Assembly: GCA_002385815.1 (NCBI GenBank)
Contig: DGEE01000082.1
Location: 15,775 to 21,341 of the forward strand
Length of the DNA: 5,567 nt
DNA from: Hungateiclostridiaceae bacterium UBA3934
Lineage (GTDB): Bacteria > Bacillota > Clostridia > Acetivibrionales > DTU013
Direction: 5' to 3'
Shown: one piece after another, positions 1 to 5,567 of the stretch
Position numbering within the stretch: position 1 is the first letter of the stretch
How the letters are laid out: each line of letters starts with the position of its first letter
The notes under the pieces: generated by a model
The model's database searches: none
The model's input: the letters and a program-made list of their open reading frames with translations, nothing else
Told to the model about the DNA's origin: nothing
Position numbers and translations under genes: made by a program

Positions 1-31
1 ATTTCAAACCTGACCCCGGTATTTACGGTGC

Positions 32-1465
32 TTAACCCAGTTCTTTCATCAGCAGTTCATTGACCATGGCGGGGTTCGCTCTTCCCCTGGATGCCTTCAT
101 GACCTGCCCTACCAGGTATCCCATAGCTTTCGTTTTACCATTCCTGTAGTCAGAGACGGATTTCGGGTTTTCTTCGATCACCTTTTTCACCATTTCCAGA
201 AGAGCATCTTCAGAGCTGATCTGGGCAAGTCCCTTCTTCTCGACTATTTCCTCAGGCGTCCCTCCGCTGGTGAACATCTCCTTGAAAACTTCCTTGCCTG
301 CCGTATTGCTGATCTTCCCGGCTTCGACCATGGAAATGAGCCTGCAGAGCCGGATCGGTTCCACAGGGATCTCCCGGGACGGTATACCGCTTTCATTCAG
401 CATCCTGAGCATATCACCCAGCACCCAGTTGGCAGCCGCTTTCGGTGCGGCGCCTTCCCTGACCGTATCCTCGAAAAACTCAGACAAATATCTGTCGCCC
501 GTCAGGATATCTGCATCATCGGCGCTCAGCTTGTATTCTTCTGTAAATCTTCTGTATTTTTCCATCGGGAGCTCCGGCAGAGAGTTTTTAATCTCAGCGA
601 CGGCAGGCTCATCGATGACAACCGGCACAAGATCGGAATCAGGGAAATACCTGTAATCCTGGGCTTCTTCCTTGGTCCTCATGGATATGGTCCTGCCCTT
701 TGCGCTGTCCCATCTCCTGGTCTCCTGAACTATCTTATGGCCTTCGTCGAACCGGTAAAGCTCGACCTGGCGCTTTTCCTCCTTCTCAAGGGCTTTCTGG
801 AGTTCTCTGAATGAGTTGATATTCTTCAACTCAACCTTGGTATTGAATTCCTTCTGCCCTACAGGCCTTATGGAAATATTGGCATCGCATCTGAGCGAAC
901 CCTGTTCCATACGGCAGTCTGATATCTCCCCGTATTCCAGTATGGATTTGAGTATGCGCAAAAAGGTGACGGCTTCAAGAGGAGAACGCATATCCGGCTC
1001 CGTAACTATCTCTATCAGCGGTATCCCCGCCCTGTTATAGTCGACAAGGGTATATGGCTCATCCTCCATGTGTACCAGCTTTCCGGCATCCTCCTCTATG
1101 TGTATCCTGTTTATCCGTACCCTGACATGCCTGCCGGCGCATTCGAATTCAACAGCCCCATCAGTGCATATGGGCAGATCGAACTGGGATATCTGATATG
1201 CTTTGGGGAGATCAGGGTAAAAATAGTTTTTCCTGTCGAATTTGCTGACATGGTTTATCTTGCAGTTCAAAGCCAATCCTGCCTTGACAGCCAGGTCCAC
1301 CACTCTCTCATTCAGCACCGGAAGCGTCCCAGGATAGGCCAGACAGACCGGACAGGTGTTTGCATTTGGTTCTGAAGCAAACTCAGTGGAGCAGCCGCAG
1401 AATATTTTCGATTTGGTGTTCAATTCCGCATGTATCTCGAGTCCTATAATGGTTTCAAAACTCAT
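32..1465 (-). CDS. gatB: Asp-tRNA(Asn)/Glu-tRNA(Gln) amidotransferase subunit B
   Basis: GatB is the kinase and tRNA-binding subunit of GatCAB. It uses ATP to activate the side-chain carboxylate of Asp-tRNAAsn or Glu-tRNAGln, and ammonia delivered from GatA then forms the amide. The product is 477 residues, the usual full length. Visible hallmarks are the N-terminal IGLEIH block (residues 7-12), a zinc-knuckle cysteine set C23, C25, C38 and C41 (CGC...CPVC), the FDRKNYFYPDLPKAYQISQ block (76-94), HIEEDAGK (122-129) and DYNRAGIPLIEIVTEPD (142-158). The C-terminal part (from about residue 410) is a helical YqeY-like tRNA-binding tail with a GYLVGQVMKASRGRANP stretch. The ATG directly follows the gatA stop codon (TGAATG), and a strong AAGGAGG lies inside the end of gatA. 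It ends in TAA and is the last operon gene seen. No frameshift or missing motif is seen. Identification is secure; which tRNA is its main substrate is inferred from the operon. Confidence 0.97.
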   Translation of the reverse strand: MSFETIIGLEIHAELNTKSKIFCGCSTEFASEPNANTCPVCLAYPGTLPVLNERVVDLAVKAGLALNCKINHVSKFDRKNYFYPDLPKAYQISQFDLPICTDGAVEFECAGRHVRVRINRIHIEEDAGKLVHMEDEPYTLVDYNRAGIPLIEIVTEPDMRSPLEAVTFLRILKSILEYGEISDCRMEQGSLRCDANISIRPVGQKEFNTKVELKNINSFRELQKALEKEEKRQVELYRFDEGHKIVQETRRWDSAKGRTISMRTKEEAQDYRYFPDSDLVPVVIDEPAVAEIKNSLPELPMEKYRRFTEEYKLSADDADILTGDRYLSEFFEDTVREGAAPKAAANWVLGDMLRMLNESGIPSREIPVEPIRLCRLISMVEAGKISNTAGKEVFKEMFTSGGTPEEIVEKKGLAQISSEDALLEMVKKVIEENPKSVSDYRNGKTKAMGYLVGQVMKASRGRANPAMVNELLMKELG

Positions 1466-2920
1466 TCAGATAACCTCCTTGTGCATATCCTGCTCAAATG
1501 CATAGGCTGCCTGCAGTATGGCCCGCTCTCCATGATGCGGTCCGATCAGCTGTAACCCGATCGGAAGACCTGCACGGCTTGTGCCGCACGGGACAGACAA
1601 TGCCGGCAGTCCAGCCAGATTGGCCGGAGCAGTATACATATCCATCTGATTCATCTTTACCGGATCATTTACCCACTCTCCGATCCTGAATGGAAGCACA
1701 GGCGCTGTAGGTCCAAGGATCAGGTCATAACGGCTGAAGATCTCTGCAAAACGCCTTTTCAGTGCCGTCCTGTACTTCACCGCCCGACTGTAGTATCTGT
1801 CATAATTGCTCGAAGATAAAAAGTAAGTTCCGAGTATTATCTCTCTCTTTACCTCGTCTCCAAAAGCTTCGCTCCTTGATTTCTCGATGAGCTCGTCAGT
1901 ATTCTCATACTCTTTGGCCCTGTATCCGTAACAAATCCCGTCATACCTCCCGAGATTTGAGCTGGCCTCTGCACATACCAACACATTATAGGCTGATAAA
2001 ATATCGCTGTGGTCTATGGATAATGACACCTTCTCAATTTCAGCGCCAAGATGTTCGAAACGCCTGATGCTCTCATTTATTGCAAATGCTGTTTCCTCAT
2101 CCAGGCTTTCCGTGAAAAAATCCTCAGGGATGCATATCTTCATGCCCCTTATGCCCTCAGTGCTCCCGGACAAATAATCCTTATCGTATTCCCCGCAGCA
2201 GGATGTGCTGTCTTTTTTATCGTAGCCCTGGATAACCTCCAGCACCAGTGCACAATCTTCGACCGATACGGTCAACGGACCTATCTGATCCATCGACGAT
2301 GCCAGACCTATCAGACCATAGCGTGATACAGTCCCATAGGTCGGTTTCATCCCTACCACTCCACAGAATGCGGCAGGCTGTCTGATGGACCCGCCGGTAT
2401 CGGTGCCCAGTGAAACAGGTACCATCCCTGCTGCAACAGCGGCAGCAGAACCGCCCGACGAACCGCCCGGCACCCTTGAAGCATCATGGGGGTTCCTCGT
2501 GATACGGAATGCCGAAGTTTCAGTAGAAGAGCCCATTGCAAACTCATCCATATTTGTTTTGCCTATGATGACCGCATCCTCCTCCAGCAGCTTCTCCACC
2601 ACTGTAGCATTATACGGCGGGATAAAGTCCTCAAGCATTTTTGACGCACAGGTCGTTCTGATGCCATCGGTGCATATATTGTCCTTGATGGCGACCGGCA
2701 CACCTGCCAGCTTTCCAACAGGCCGGCCTTCGCTGATTTTTTTATCGATCGCCCTCGCCTGTGCCAGAGCATCTTCCTCGCACAGTGTCAGAAAGGCGCC
2801 GATCTTCTCATCATTTGCTTTTATTTTACTGATATGGCTTTCTGTTATCTCCACAGCGGAAAAGCTCTTTCCCGCTACACCGCGGCTGATCCTCCCCGCG
2901 CTTATGAAATCACTGCTCAT
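1466..2920 (-). CDS. gatA: Asp-tRNA(Asn)/Glu-tRNA(Gln) amidotransferase subunit A
   Basis: GatA is the glutaminase (amidase) subunit of GatCAB: it hydrolyses glutamine and channels the ammonia to GatB. The 484-residue product has the amidase-signature fold, with the GGSSGGSAAAVAAG block at 152-165. The Ser-cisSer-Lys catalytic triad can be placed at Lys79 (in VPVAIKDN), Ser154 (in PGGSSGGS) and Ser178 (in GTDTGGSIRQPA). These are the same positions as reported for the Staphylococcus aureus enzyme, which argues for a correct start and no N-terminal indels. The GKTNMDEFAMGSS block (120-132) is also typical. The ATG is preceded by AGGAGG at 2928-2933 with a 7-base spacer; the gap to gatC is 15 bases. 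The last codons (Lys-Glu-Val-Ile-stop) contain the Shine-Dalgarno sequence of gatB, so translation of the two subunits is probably coupled. Nothing suggests an inactive protein. Confidence 0.97.
   Translation of the reverse strand: MSSDFISAGRISRGVAGKSFSAVEITESHISKIKANDEKIGAFLTLCEEDALAQARAIDKKISEGRPVGKLAGVPVAIKDNICTDGIRTTCASKMLEDFIPPYNATVVEKLLEEDAVIIGKTNMDEFAMGSSTETSAFRITRNPHDASRVPGGSSGGSAAAVAAGMVPVSLGTDTGGSIRQPAAFCGVVGMKPTYGTVSRYGLIGLASSMDQIGPLTVSVEDCALVLEVIQGYDKKDSTSCCGEYDKDYLSGSTEGIRGMKICIPEDFFTESLDEETAFAINESIRRFEHLGAEIEKVSLSIDHSDILSAYNVLVCAEASSNLGRYDGICYGYRAKEYENTDELIEKSRSEAFGDEVKREIILGTYFLSSSNYDRYYSRAVKYRTALKRRFAEIFSRYDLILGPTAPVLPFRIGEWVNDPVKMNQMDMYTAPANLAGLPALSVPCGTSRAGLPIGLQLIGPHHGERAILQAAYAFEQDMHKEVI
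1473..1480 (-). promoter_or_regulatory. gatB ribosome binding site inside the 3' end of gatA
   Basis: AAGGAGGT on the minus strand, an extended match to the anti-Shine-Dalgarno sequence, with 8 bases between AAGGAGG and the gatB ATG. The same bases are codons of gatA (Lys-Glu-Val). Since the gatA TGA abuts the gatB ATG with no gap, ribosomes finishing gatA sit on the gatB start, which would help keep the A and B subunits in equal amounts (inference). Confidence 0.85.
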
Positions 2921-2935
2921 CTTATCGCCTCCTGA

Positions 2936-3223
2936 CTATTCAATGACCTTCGGAACCTGGATAAATGTCCCGCGCATTGATTTTGTGTTTACAAAAAGCT
3001 TATCCCTGTCGCCGAAGACCACATTTTCATCGGGTCTGATCACTCCCCTGGGCATGCCCGCCTCCGTATCATTCCCTGCATCTTCCATATCGATGGTTTC
3101 CATGGCCCCCATATCAGCCAGGATCGCATCGAGCTCTCCGGCCAGCTTTTCTGCTTCTTCATCGGTTAAGCACAGCTTCGCCAGCTTCGCAGTATAGATA
3201 ACCTCATCTTTTGAAATCCTCAT
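2936..3223 (-). CDS. gatC: Asp-tRNA(Asn)/Glu-tRNA(Gln) amidotransferase subunit C
   Basis: GatC is the small structural subunit that wraps around and stabilises the GatA-GatB interface. The chosen start gives 95 residues, normal for the family. The N-terminal half is helical (VIYTAKLAKLCLTDEEAEKLAGELDAILADM, typical GatC spacing), followed by the METIDMEDA linker and the extended C-terminal segment with PRGVIRPDE and a late MRGTFIQVPKVIE end, which is the classic GatC tail. A longer reading from a TTG at 3244 is possible, but the Shine-Dalgarno-like GAGGTG at 3230-3235 lies inside that extension, 6 bases before the ATG at 3223, so the ATG is preferred. The gene sits 34 bases after aspS2 and 15 bases before gatA, in the common gatC-gatA-gatB order. 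Identification is firm because of both sequence and position. Confidence 0.95.
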   Translation of the reverse strand: MRISKDEVIYTAKLAKLCLTDEEAEKLAGELDAILADMGAMETIDMEDAGNDTEAGMPRGVIRPDENVVFGDRDKLFVNTKSMRGTFIQVPKVIE

Positions 3224-3229
3224 AGTCCA

Positions 3230-3235
3230 CACCTC
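3230..3235 (-). promoter_or_regulatory. Ribosome binding site of gatC
   Basis: GAGGTG on the minus strand, 6 bases before the ATG at 3223. A GGAG at 3235-3238 overlaps it. It supports the 95-residue GatC over a longer frame starting with TTG at 3244, whose first codons would encode this same stretch. Confidence 0.7.
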
Positions 3236-3257
3236 TCCAACCAATTTTTCCCGTACC

Positions 3258-4547
3258 CTACGGTTCCAGTCTCTTAATGTCCCTTGGGAAGAATGCAGCT
3301 TCCCTGATATTCTCCAGGTCCAACAGCTTCATAGTGAGCCTCTCAAGGCCGATGGCAAAGCCTCCATGCGGCGGCATGCCGTATCTGAAGCTGTCCAGAT
3401 AGAAGCTGAAACTCTCCGGATTCAGTCCGAATTTCTCAATATTCGCTTTGAGCATATCATAATCATGGATCCTCTGACCGCCGGTGGTTATTTCAAGGCC
3501 TTTATATATCAGGTCAAAGCTCTGCGTCAGTTCGGGATCTTCAGGATCCGGCATGGTATACATCGGCCGTTTTGACGCAGGATACTTTATCAGGAAGACA
3601 AAGTCCGTCCCATGCTCTTTTTTCATATACTCAGAAAACAGCTTCTCACCCTCGGCATCCAGACCACCGCGGGGCGATCTCCTGCCAAATTTCTCAAGAA
3701 GTATGCCCTGAGCTTCAGCCAGCGGGATCCTCGGTATCTCCACCTTGTCGGGCAGAGAAACACCGTGCATCTCAAGTTCCTTTGCACATGTCGATCTCAA
3801 GCGATCAAACAGGTAATTGATATAGCCTTCCTCCAGATCCATCAGGTCTTCATAGCTCTCGATAAAGCCCATCTCCACATCCATGCTAACATATTCACTC
3901 AAATGCCTCCAGGTGTTGTGGAGTTCGGCCCTGTAAGCATGTCCCACCTCAAATACTCTTTCAAAGCCGGCGCCAACCATCATCTGCTTATAAAACTGGG
4001 GGCTCTGGGCAAGGAATGCCCTCTTACCGAAGAAGTCCACTGTAAACATCTCAGATCCGCCTTCAGTGGCACTGCTGATTATTTTTGGAGTATGGATCTG
4101 TGTAAAACCAAGTCCTTTCAGATATGTCCTGAATGCCTCCTCTATTTCCTGCTGGATCCTGAATATGGCTCTCATCCTGGCAGGTCTGAGACTGATGGCC
4201 CTGTGATCGAGCTGAGTTTCCAGCGAAGCCCTGATCCTGCCTTTGTTTATTTCAAAGGGCAGCATATCATAGTAAACCTTCCCCAGCACCCTGACAGAAT
4301 CAGCATGTATCTCGACTCCTGAAGGAGCTTTTTCATTCACTACCCTGTCCCCTGTTACCTCTACACTCATTTCAAGTCTCAGATCCCTTATCGTGACATC
4401 ATCAGTCACTACCTGGATCACGCCGGTCCTGTCCCTCAGGTGGACAAAAGCTACTTTCCCGACACAGTTTACTCTGTGCACCCAGCCTCTTACCAGCACT
4501 TTCTGAAGATTATTTTCGATCACGTCAGCCACATATGACCTTTTCAC
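3258..4547 (-). CDS. aspS2: Archaeal-type, probably non-discriminating aspartyl-tRNA synthetase (AspRS2)
   Basis: A class IIb aminoacyl-tRNA synthetase that attaches aspartate to tRNAAsp and, as inferred here, also to tRNAAsn, making Asp-tRNAAsn for GatCAB. With the GTG start it has 429 residues, the length of archaeal-type AspRS; it lacks room for the GAD insertion of ordinary bacterial AspRS (about 590 residues). An OB-fold anticodon domain occupies about 1-95. The catalytic core shows EGGSEMF (162-168), AQSPQFYKQ (180-188, AspRS rather than AsnRS), motif 2 around RAELHNTWRHLSEY (206-219), SMDVEMGF, GLEITTGGQRIHDYD (350-364) and motif 3 in GMPPHGGFAIGLERL (390-404). His24 (in GWVH) and Pro75 (in KAPSG) align by eye with residues associated with relaxed tRNA specificity in Thermus and Deinococcus AspRS2; discriminating Thermococcus AspRS has Trp26 and Lys85. 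The start is GTG because AGGAGG lies 8 bases from it but only 2 from an in-frame ATG at 4553. It is first in the operon, behind a T-box. Confidence 0.95.
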   Translation of the reverse strand: MKRSYVADVIENNLQKVLVRGWVHRVNCVGKVAFVHLRDRTGVIQVVTDDVTIRDLRLEMSVEVTGDRVVNEKAPSGVEIHADSVRVLGKVYYDMLPFEINKGRIRASLETQLDHRAISLRPARMRAIFRIQQEIEEAFRTYLKGLGFTQIHTPKIISSATEGGSEMFTVDFFGKRAFLAQSPQFYKQMMVGAGFERVFEVGHAYRAELHNTWRHLSEYVSMDVEMGFIESYEDLMDLEEGYINYLFDRLRSTCAKELEMHGVSLPDKVEIPRIPLAEAQGILLEKFGRRSPRGGLDAEGEKLFSEYMKKEHGTDFVFLIKYPASKRPMYTMPDPEDPELTQSFDLIYKGLEITTGGQRIHDYDMLKANIEKFGLNPESFSFYLDSFRYGMPPHGGFAIGLERLTMKLLDLENIREAAFFPRDIKRLEP

Positions 4548-4662
4548 ACACATCTCCTCCTGTTTTGTACTTTTTGCACGAGCCCCATAAACCATTGGCA
4601 TCTTCTGTGAAAAAATGCCGCCTGCATCGATCCCTGAAATACGTAATATCTGTGCAATTAAC
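4548..4662 (-). other. Untranslated leader between T-box terminator and aspS2
   Basis: About 115 bases transcribed only when the T-box allows readthrough. It ends with the aspS2 ribosome binding site. I see only weak structure: a possible ATGC/GCAT hairpin (4627-4615) followed by a T-run, and a competing GGCAT/ATGCC pairing (4619-4615 with 4601-4597). Neither is long enough to call a second terminator. No open frame with a ribosome binding site is evident. Confidence 0.6.
4556..4561 (-). promoter_or_regulatory. Ribosome binding site that decides the aspS2 start
   Basis: AGGAGG on the minus strand. It lies 8 bases from the GTG at 4547-4545, an ideal spacing, but only 2 bases from the in-frame ATG at 4553-4551. 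The GTG start gives the protein start MKRSYVADV; the ATG would add only two residues. The open frame continues upstream to 4727, but that stretch runs through the T-box terminator and is not credible as coding. Confidence 0.8.
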
Positions 4663-4702
4663 AAAAAACCCGTCCCCATACGACAAATCGTACAGGGACG
4701 GG
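4663..4702 (-). terminator. Intrinsic terminator of the T-box leader
   Basis: A 15-base-pair stem: the 5' arm at 4702-4688 (starting CCCGTCCCT) pairs with the 3' arm at 4683-4669 (ending GGGGACGGG), with a TTTG loop and two G-T wobble pairs, followed directly by six T residues (4668-4663). The 5' arm shares CGTCCCT with the antiterminator, so the two folds exclude each other. It should also stop any transcript reading through from the copper ATPase gene upstream. Confidence 0.95.
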
Positions 4703-4893
4703 ACGTATCTACATTCCGCGGTGCCACCCTGGTTAGCTTGTTGAAAAGCTCACCTCATTTCGGTACAGCCTGCCCGGATAACAGGAATAAAAACGGTGCC
4801 GGTCCAGGCGATACCTATTCCCCATATCGGCGGGAATTCCGCCCGCGCCTACTTTCAATACTTCATTGCGATTTCGGACGGGTGCTCGGAAGT

Positions 4894-4897
4894 GTTC
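4894..4897 (-). promoter_or_regulatory. T-box specifier: AAC (Asn), overlapping GAA (Glu)
   Basis: The 3' side of the specifier loop reads GAA-GAAC-A (4900-4893). The first GAA (4900-4898) is the usual partner of the AGTA on the other side. AAC (4896-4894) is followed by a single A and then the helix strand CTTC, which is where a specifier and its conserved following purine normally sit. This predicts response to tRNAAsn, fitting an operon that makes Asn-tRNAAsn. One base earlier the loop reads GAA, a Glu codon, so tRNAGlu could also pair. No GAC or GAT (Asp) codon is available in this position. Confidence 0.8.
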
Positions 4898-5007
4898 TTC
4901 CATGCATGCCTCATACAGAGCTCTCACCATCCTCCGTTCGCTTTGGATCAGCATTGCATGTACTCTCTTCGTCATCGCAATCAACACTATGAAAATAATT
5001 TACAACT

Positions 5008-5036
5008 ATTATACCCGCATTCATATATAAATACAA
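5008..5036 (-). promoter_or_regulatory. Predicted sigma-A-type promoter of the aspS2-gatCAB operon
   Basis: A perfect -10 box TATAAT (5013-5008) lies exactly 17 bases after TTGTAT (5036-5031), a weak -35 that keeps the TTG. Transcription would start near 5001, about 20 bases before Stem I of the T-box begins. A better -35-like TTGAAA at 5046-5041 has no good -10 at the right distance. The region is AT-rich and starts 22 bases after the copper ATPase stop codon. Confidence 0.75.
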
Positions 5037-5057
5037 TACTTTTCAATTCCACTGTAT

Positions 5058-5567
5058 TCAATTCAGTCTGATCCTCCTGAGTCTCAGTGAATTGGTCACG
5101 ACGGAAACAGAGCTGAAGGCCATTGCACCACCGGCGATCATCGGATTGAGCAGGCCAAAAGCTGCAACGGGTATTCCGATTATATTGTAAATAAAGGCCC
5201 AGAACAGGTTTTGCTTGATTTTCCGCATCGTCATCTTCGACAGACGGATCGCAGCCGGTATCAGCATAAGATCACCACGCAGCAGAGTGATGTCTGCCGC
5301 TTCTATGGCAACATCCGTACCTGTTCCCATCGCTATTCCTATATCGGCTGCCACCAGGGCCGGGGCGTCATTGATCCCGTCGCCTGCCATCGCGACCTTC
5401 ATTCCCTGCTTCTTCAGCTTCCCGACCTCCTCAGCCTTGTCTTCAGGAAGGACTTCTGCCAGAACATTGGTGATGCCGGCCTGCTTTGCGATAGCAGAAG
5501 CAGTTCTCTTGTTGTCGCCTGTTATCATATACACCTCGATGCCCATCTTTTTCAATTCATCGATGGC
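5058..5567 (-). CDS. copA: Copper-exporting P-type ATPase CopA, C-terminal part (5' end outside window)
   Basis: Membrane ATPase of the P1B-1 group that pumps Cu+ across the cytoplasmic membrane at the cost of ATP. Only the last 169 residues are present; the frame is open through the window edge, so a start within the window should not be annotated. Visible are TGDN (16-19 of the fragment), the hinge motif GDGINDAP (62-69) and MGTGTDVAIEAADITL (80-95), all from the phosphorylation domain. Two membrane segments follow at about 120-140 and 143-160. The first carries the Tyr-Asn pair (127-128) and the second MAFSS (149-153); these match the YN and MxxSS copper-binding motifs of the last two CopA helices, which separates it from zinc/cadmium pumps. 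The NSLRLRR ending is typical. It ends in TGA with no terminator hairpin visible after it. Its function has no evident link to the downstream operon. Confidence 0.93.
   Translation of the reverse strand, partial: AIDELKKMGIEVYMITGDNKRTASAIAKQAGITNVLAEVLPEDKAEEVGKLKKQGMKVAMAGDGINDAPALVAADIGIAMGTGTDVAIEAADITLLRGDLMLIPAAIRLSKMTMRKIKQNLFWAFIYNIIGIPVAAFGLLNPMIAGGAMAFSSVSVVTNSLRLRRIRLN

Larger units (their letters stand above)
4663..4981 (-). ncRNA. T-box riboswitch (tRNA-sensing leader) of the aspS2-gatCAB operon
   Basis: Transcriptional attenuator that reads the charging state of a tRNA. An uncharged tRNA pairs by its anticodon with the specifier in Stem I and by its NCCA end with the T-box bulge, stabilising an antiterminator. 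The canonical T-box AGGGTGGCACCGCGG lies at 4730-4716. Stem I is closed by ATTGCGAT (4981-4974) with ATCGCAAT (4872-4865). A GAAG/CTTC helix (4970-4967 with 4892-4889) bounds the specifier loop, whose 5' side carries the conserved AGTA (4964-4961). Above it CATGCA pairs with TGCATG, and the apical region has the conserved GGTGAGAG (4928-4921). An AGGCG/CGCCT pairing (4850-4846 with 4810-4806) brackets a probable Stem II region, and AGCTT/AAGCT (4750-4746 with 4739-4735) is a likely Stem III. The antiterminator uses AGGG and GCG of the T-box with CGTCCCT at 4700-4694, which is also part of the terminator. The Stem II details are less certain than the rest. Confidence 0.95.

Noticed and set aside
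2385..3197. 270-codon plus-strand open frame
   Set aside because: It is antisense to the start of gatA and to gatC, both certain genes. Its Ser/Pro-rich translation is typical of a reverse-strand shadow, and no ribosome binding site was noted.
3612..4322. 236-codon plus-strand open frame
   Set aside because: Antisense to aspS2, which has clear class II synthetase motifs; no recognisable domain in the shadow.
3258..4547. Asparaginyl-tRNA synthetase as an alternative identity
   Set aside because: The AQSPQFYKQ and RAELHNTWRH motifs fit archaeal-type AspRS rather than AsnRS, and the linked gatCAB fits a mischarging AspRS.
4615..4627. Second terminator-like hairpin with T-run downstream of the T-box terminator
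   Set aside because: The stem is only four base pairs (ATGC/GCAT) plus a possible wobble pair, too weak to call a terminator, and a competing fold exists.
4548..4727. 60-residue N-terminal extension of AspRS
   Set aside because: It would be translated from T-box and terminator sequence. The family length and the AGGAGG placement both support the GTG at 4547.
4733..4987. 84-codon minus-strand open frame starting with GTG
   Set aside because: It lies wholly inside the T-box leader, crossing Stem I, the specifier loop and the Stem II and III regions. It has no ribosome binding site and resembles no protein known to me.
5058..5555. Copper ATPase fragment read as a complete 165-residue protein
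   Set aside because: The frame is open to the window edge with matching family sequence before the TTG (Ala-Ile-Asp-Glu), so it is a truncated view of a larger gene, not a short gene.

Overview
The window looks like the chromosome of a Gram-positive, probably anaerobic member of the Firmicutes (Clostridia). The reasons are strong AGGAGG-type ribosome binding sites, a class I T-box leader RNA, a GatCAB amidotransferase, an archaeal-type aspartyl-tRNA synthetase of the kind found in some bacteria, and roughly balanced base composition. No closer taxonomic assignment can be supported from sequence alone. All real genes lie on the minus strand, so transcription runs from high to low coordinates.

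Layout in transcription order. (1) 5567-5058: the C-terminal third of a CopA-type copper P1B-ATPase, cut by the window edge. (2) 5057-4548: a gene-free stretch of about 510 bases that is fully explained by a sigma-A-like promoter (-35 at 5031-5036, -10 at 5008-5013), a complete T-box riboswitch (4981-4663) ending in a strong intrinsic terminator, and about 100 bases of untranslated leader. (3) 4547-3258: aspS2, an archaeal-type, probably non-discriminating AspRS, best started at a GTG. (4) 3223-2936 gatC, 2920-1466 gatA and 1465-32 gatB, with gaps of 34, 15 and 0 bases. (5) 31-1: a short downstream piece with no terminator visible before the edge.

The four operon genes form one pathway, indirect (transamidation) synthesis of Asn-tRNAAsn. 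The AspRS carries the His and Pro of the relaxed anticodon-binding domain and would mischarge tRNAAsn with aspartate. GatCAB would then phosphorylate and amidate the Asp (and Glu on tRNAGln, if GluRS mischarges it). The leader should sense uncharged tRNA. Its specifier loop reads AAC (Asn) in the expected position, but within GAAC, so a GAA (Glu) codon overlaps it by one base shift. This matches the two-codon T-box reported for the Clostridium acetobutylicum transamidation operon. The most interesting points are this specifier, the AspRS specificity residues, the GTG start, and a copy of the terminator-arm heptamer inside Stem I. The system is a known type; I see no evidence of a wholly new one.
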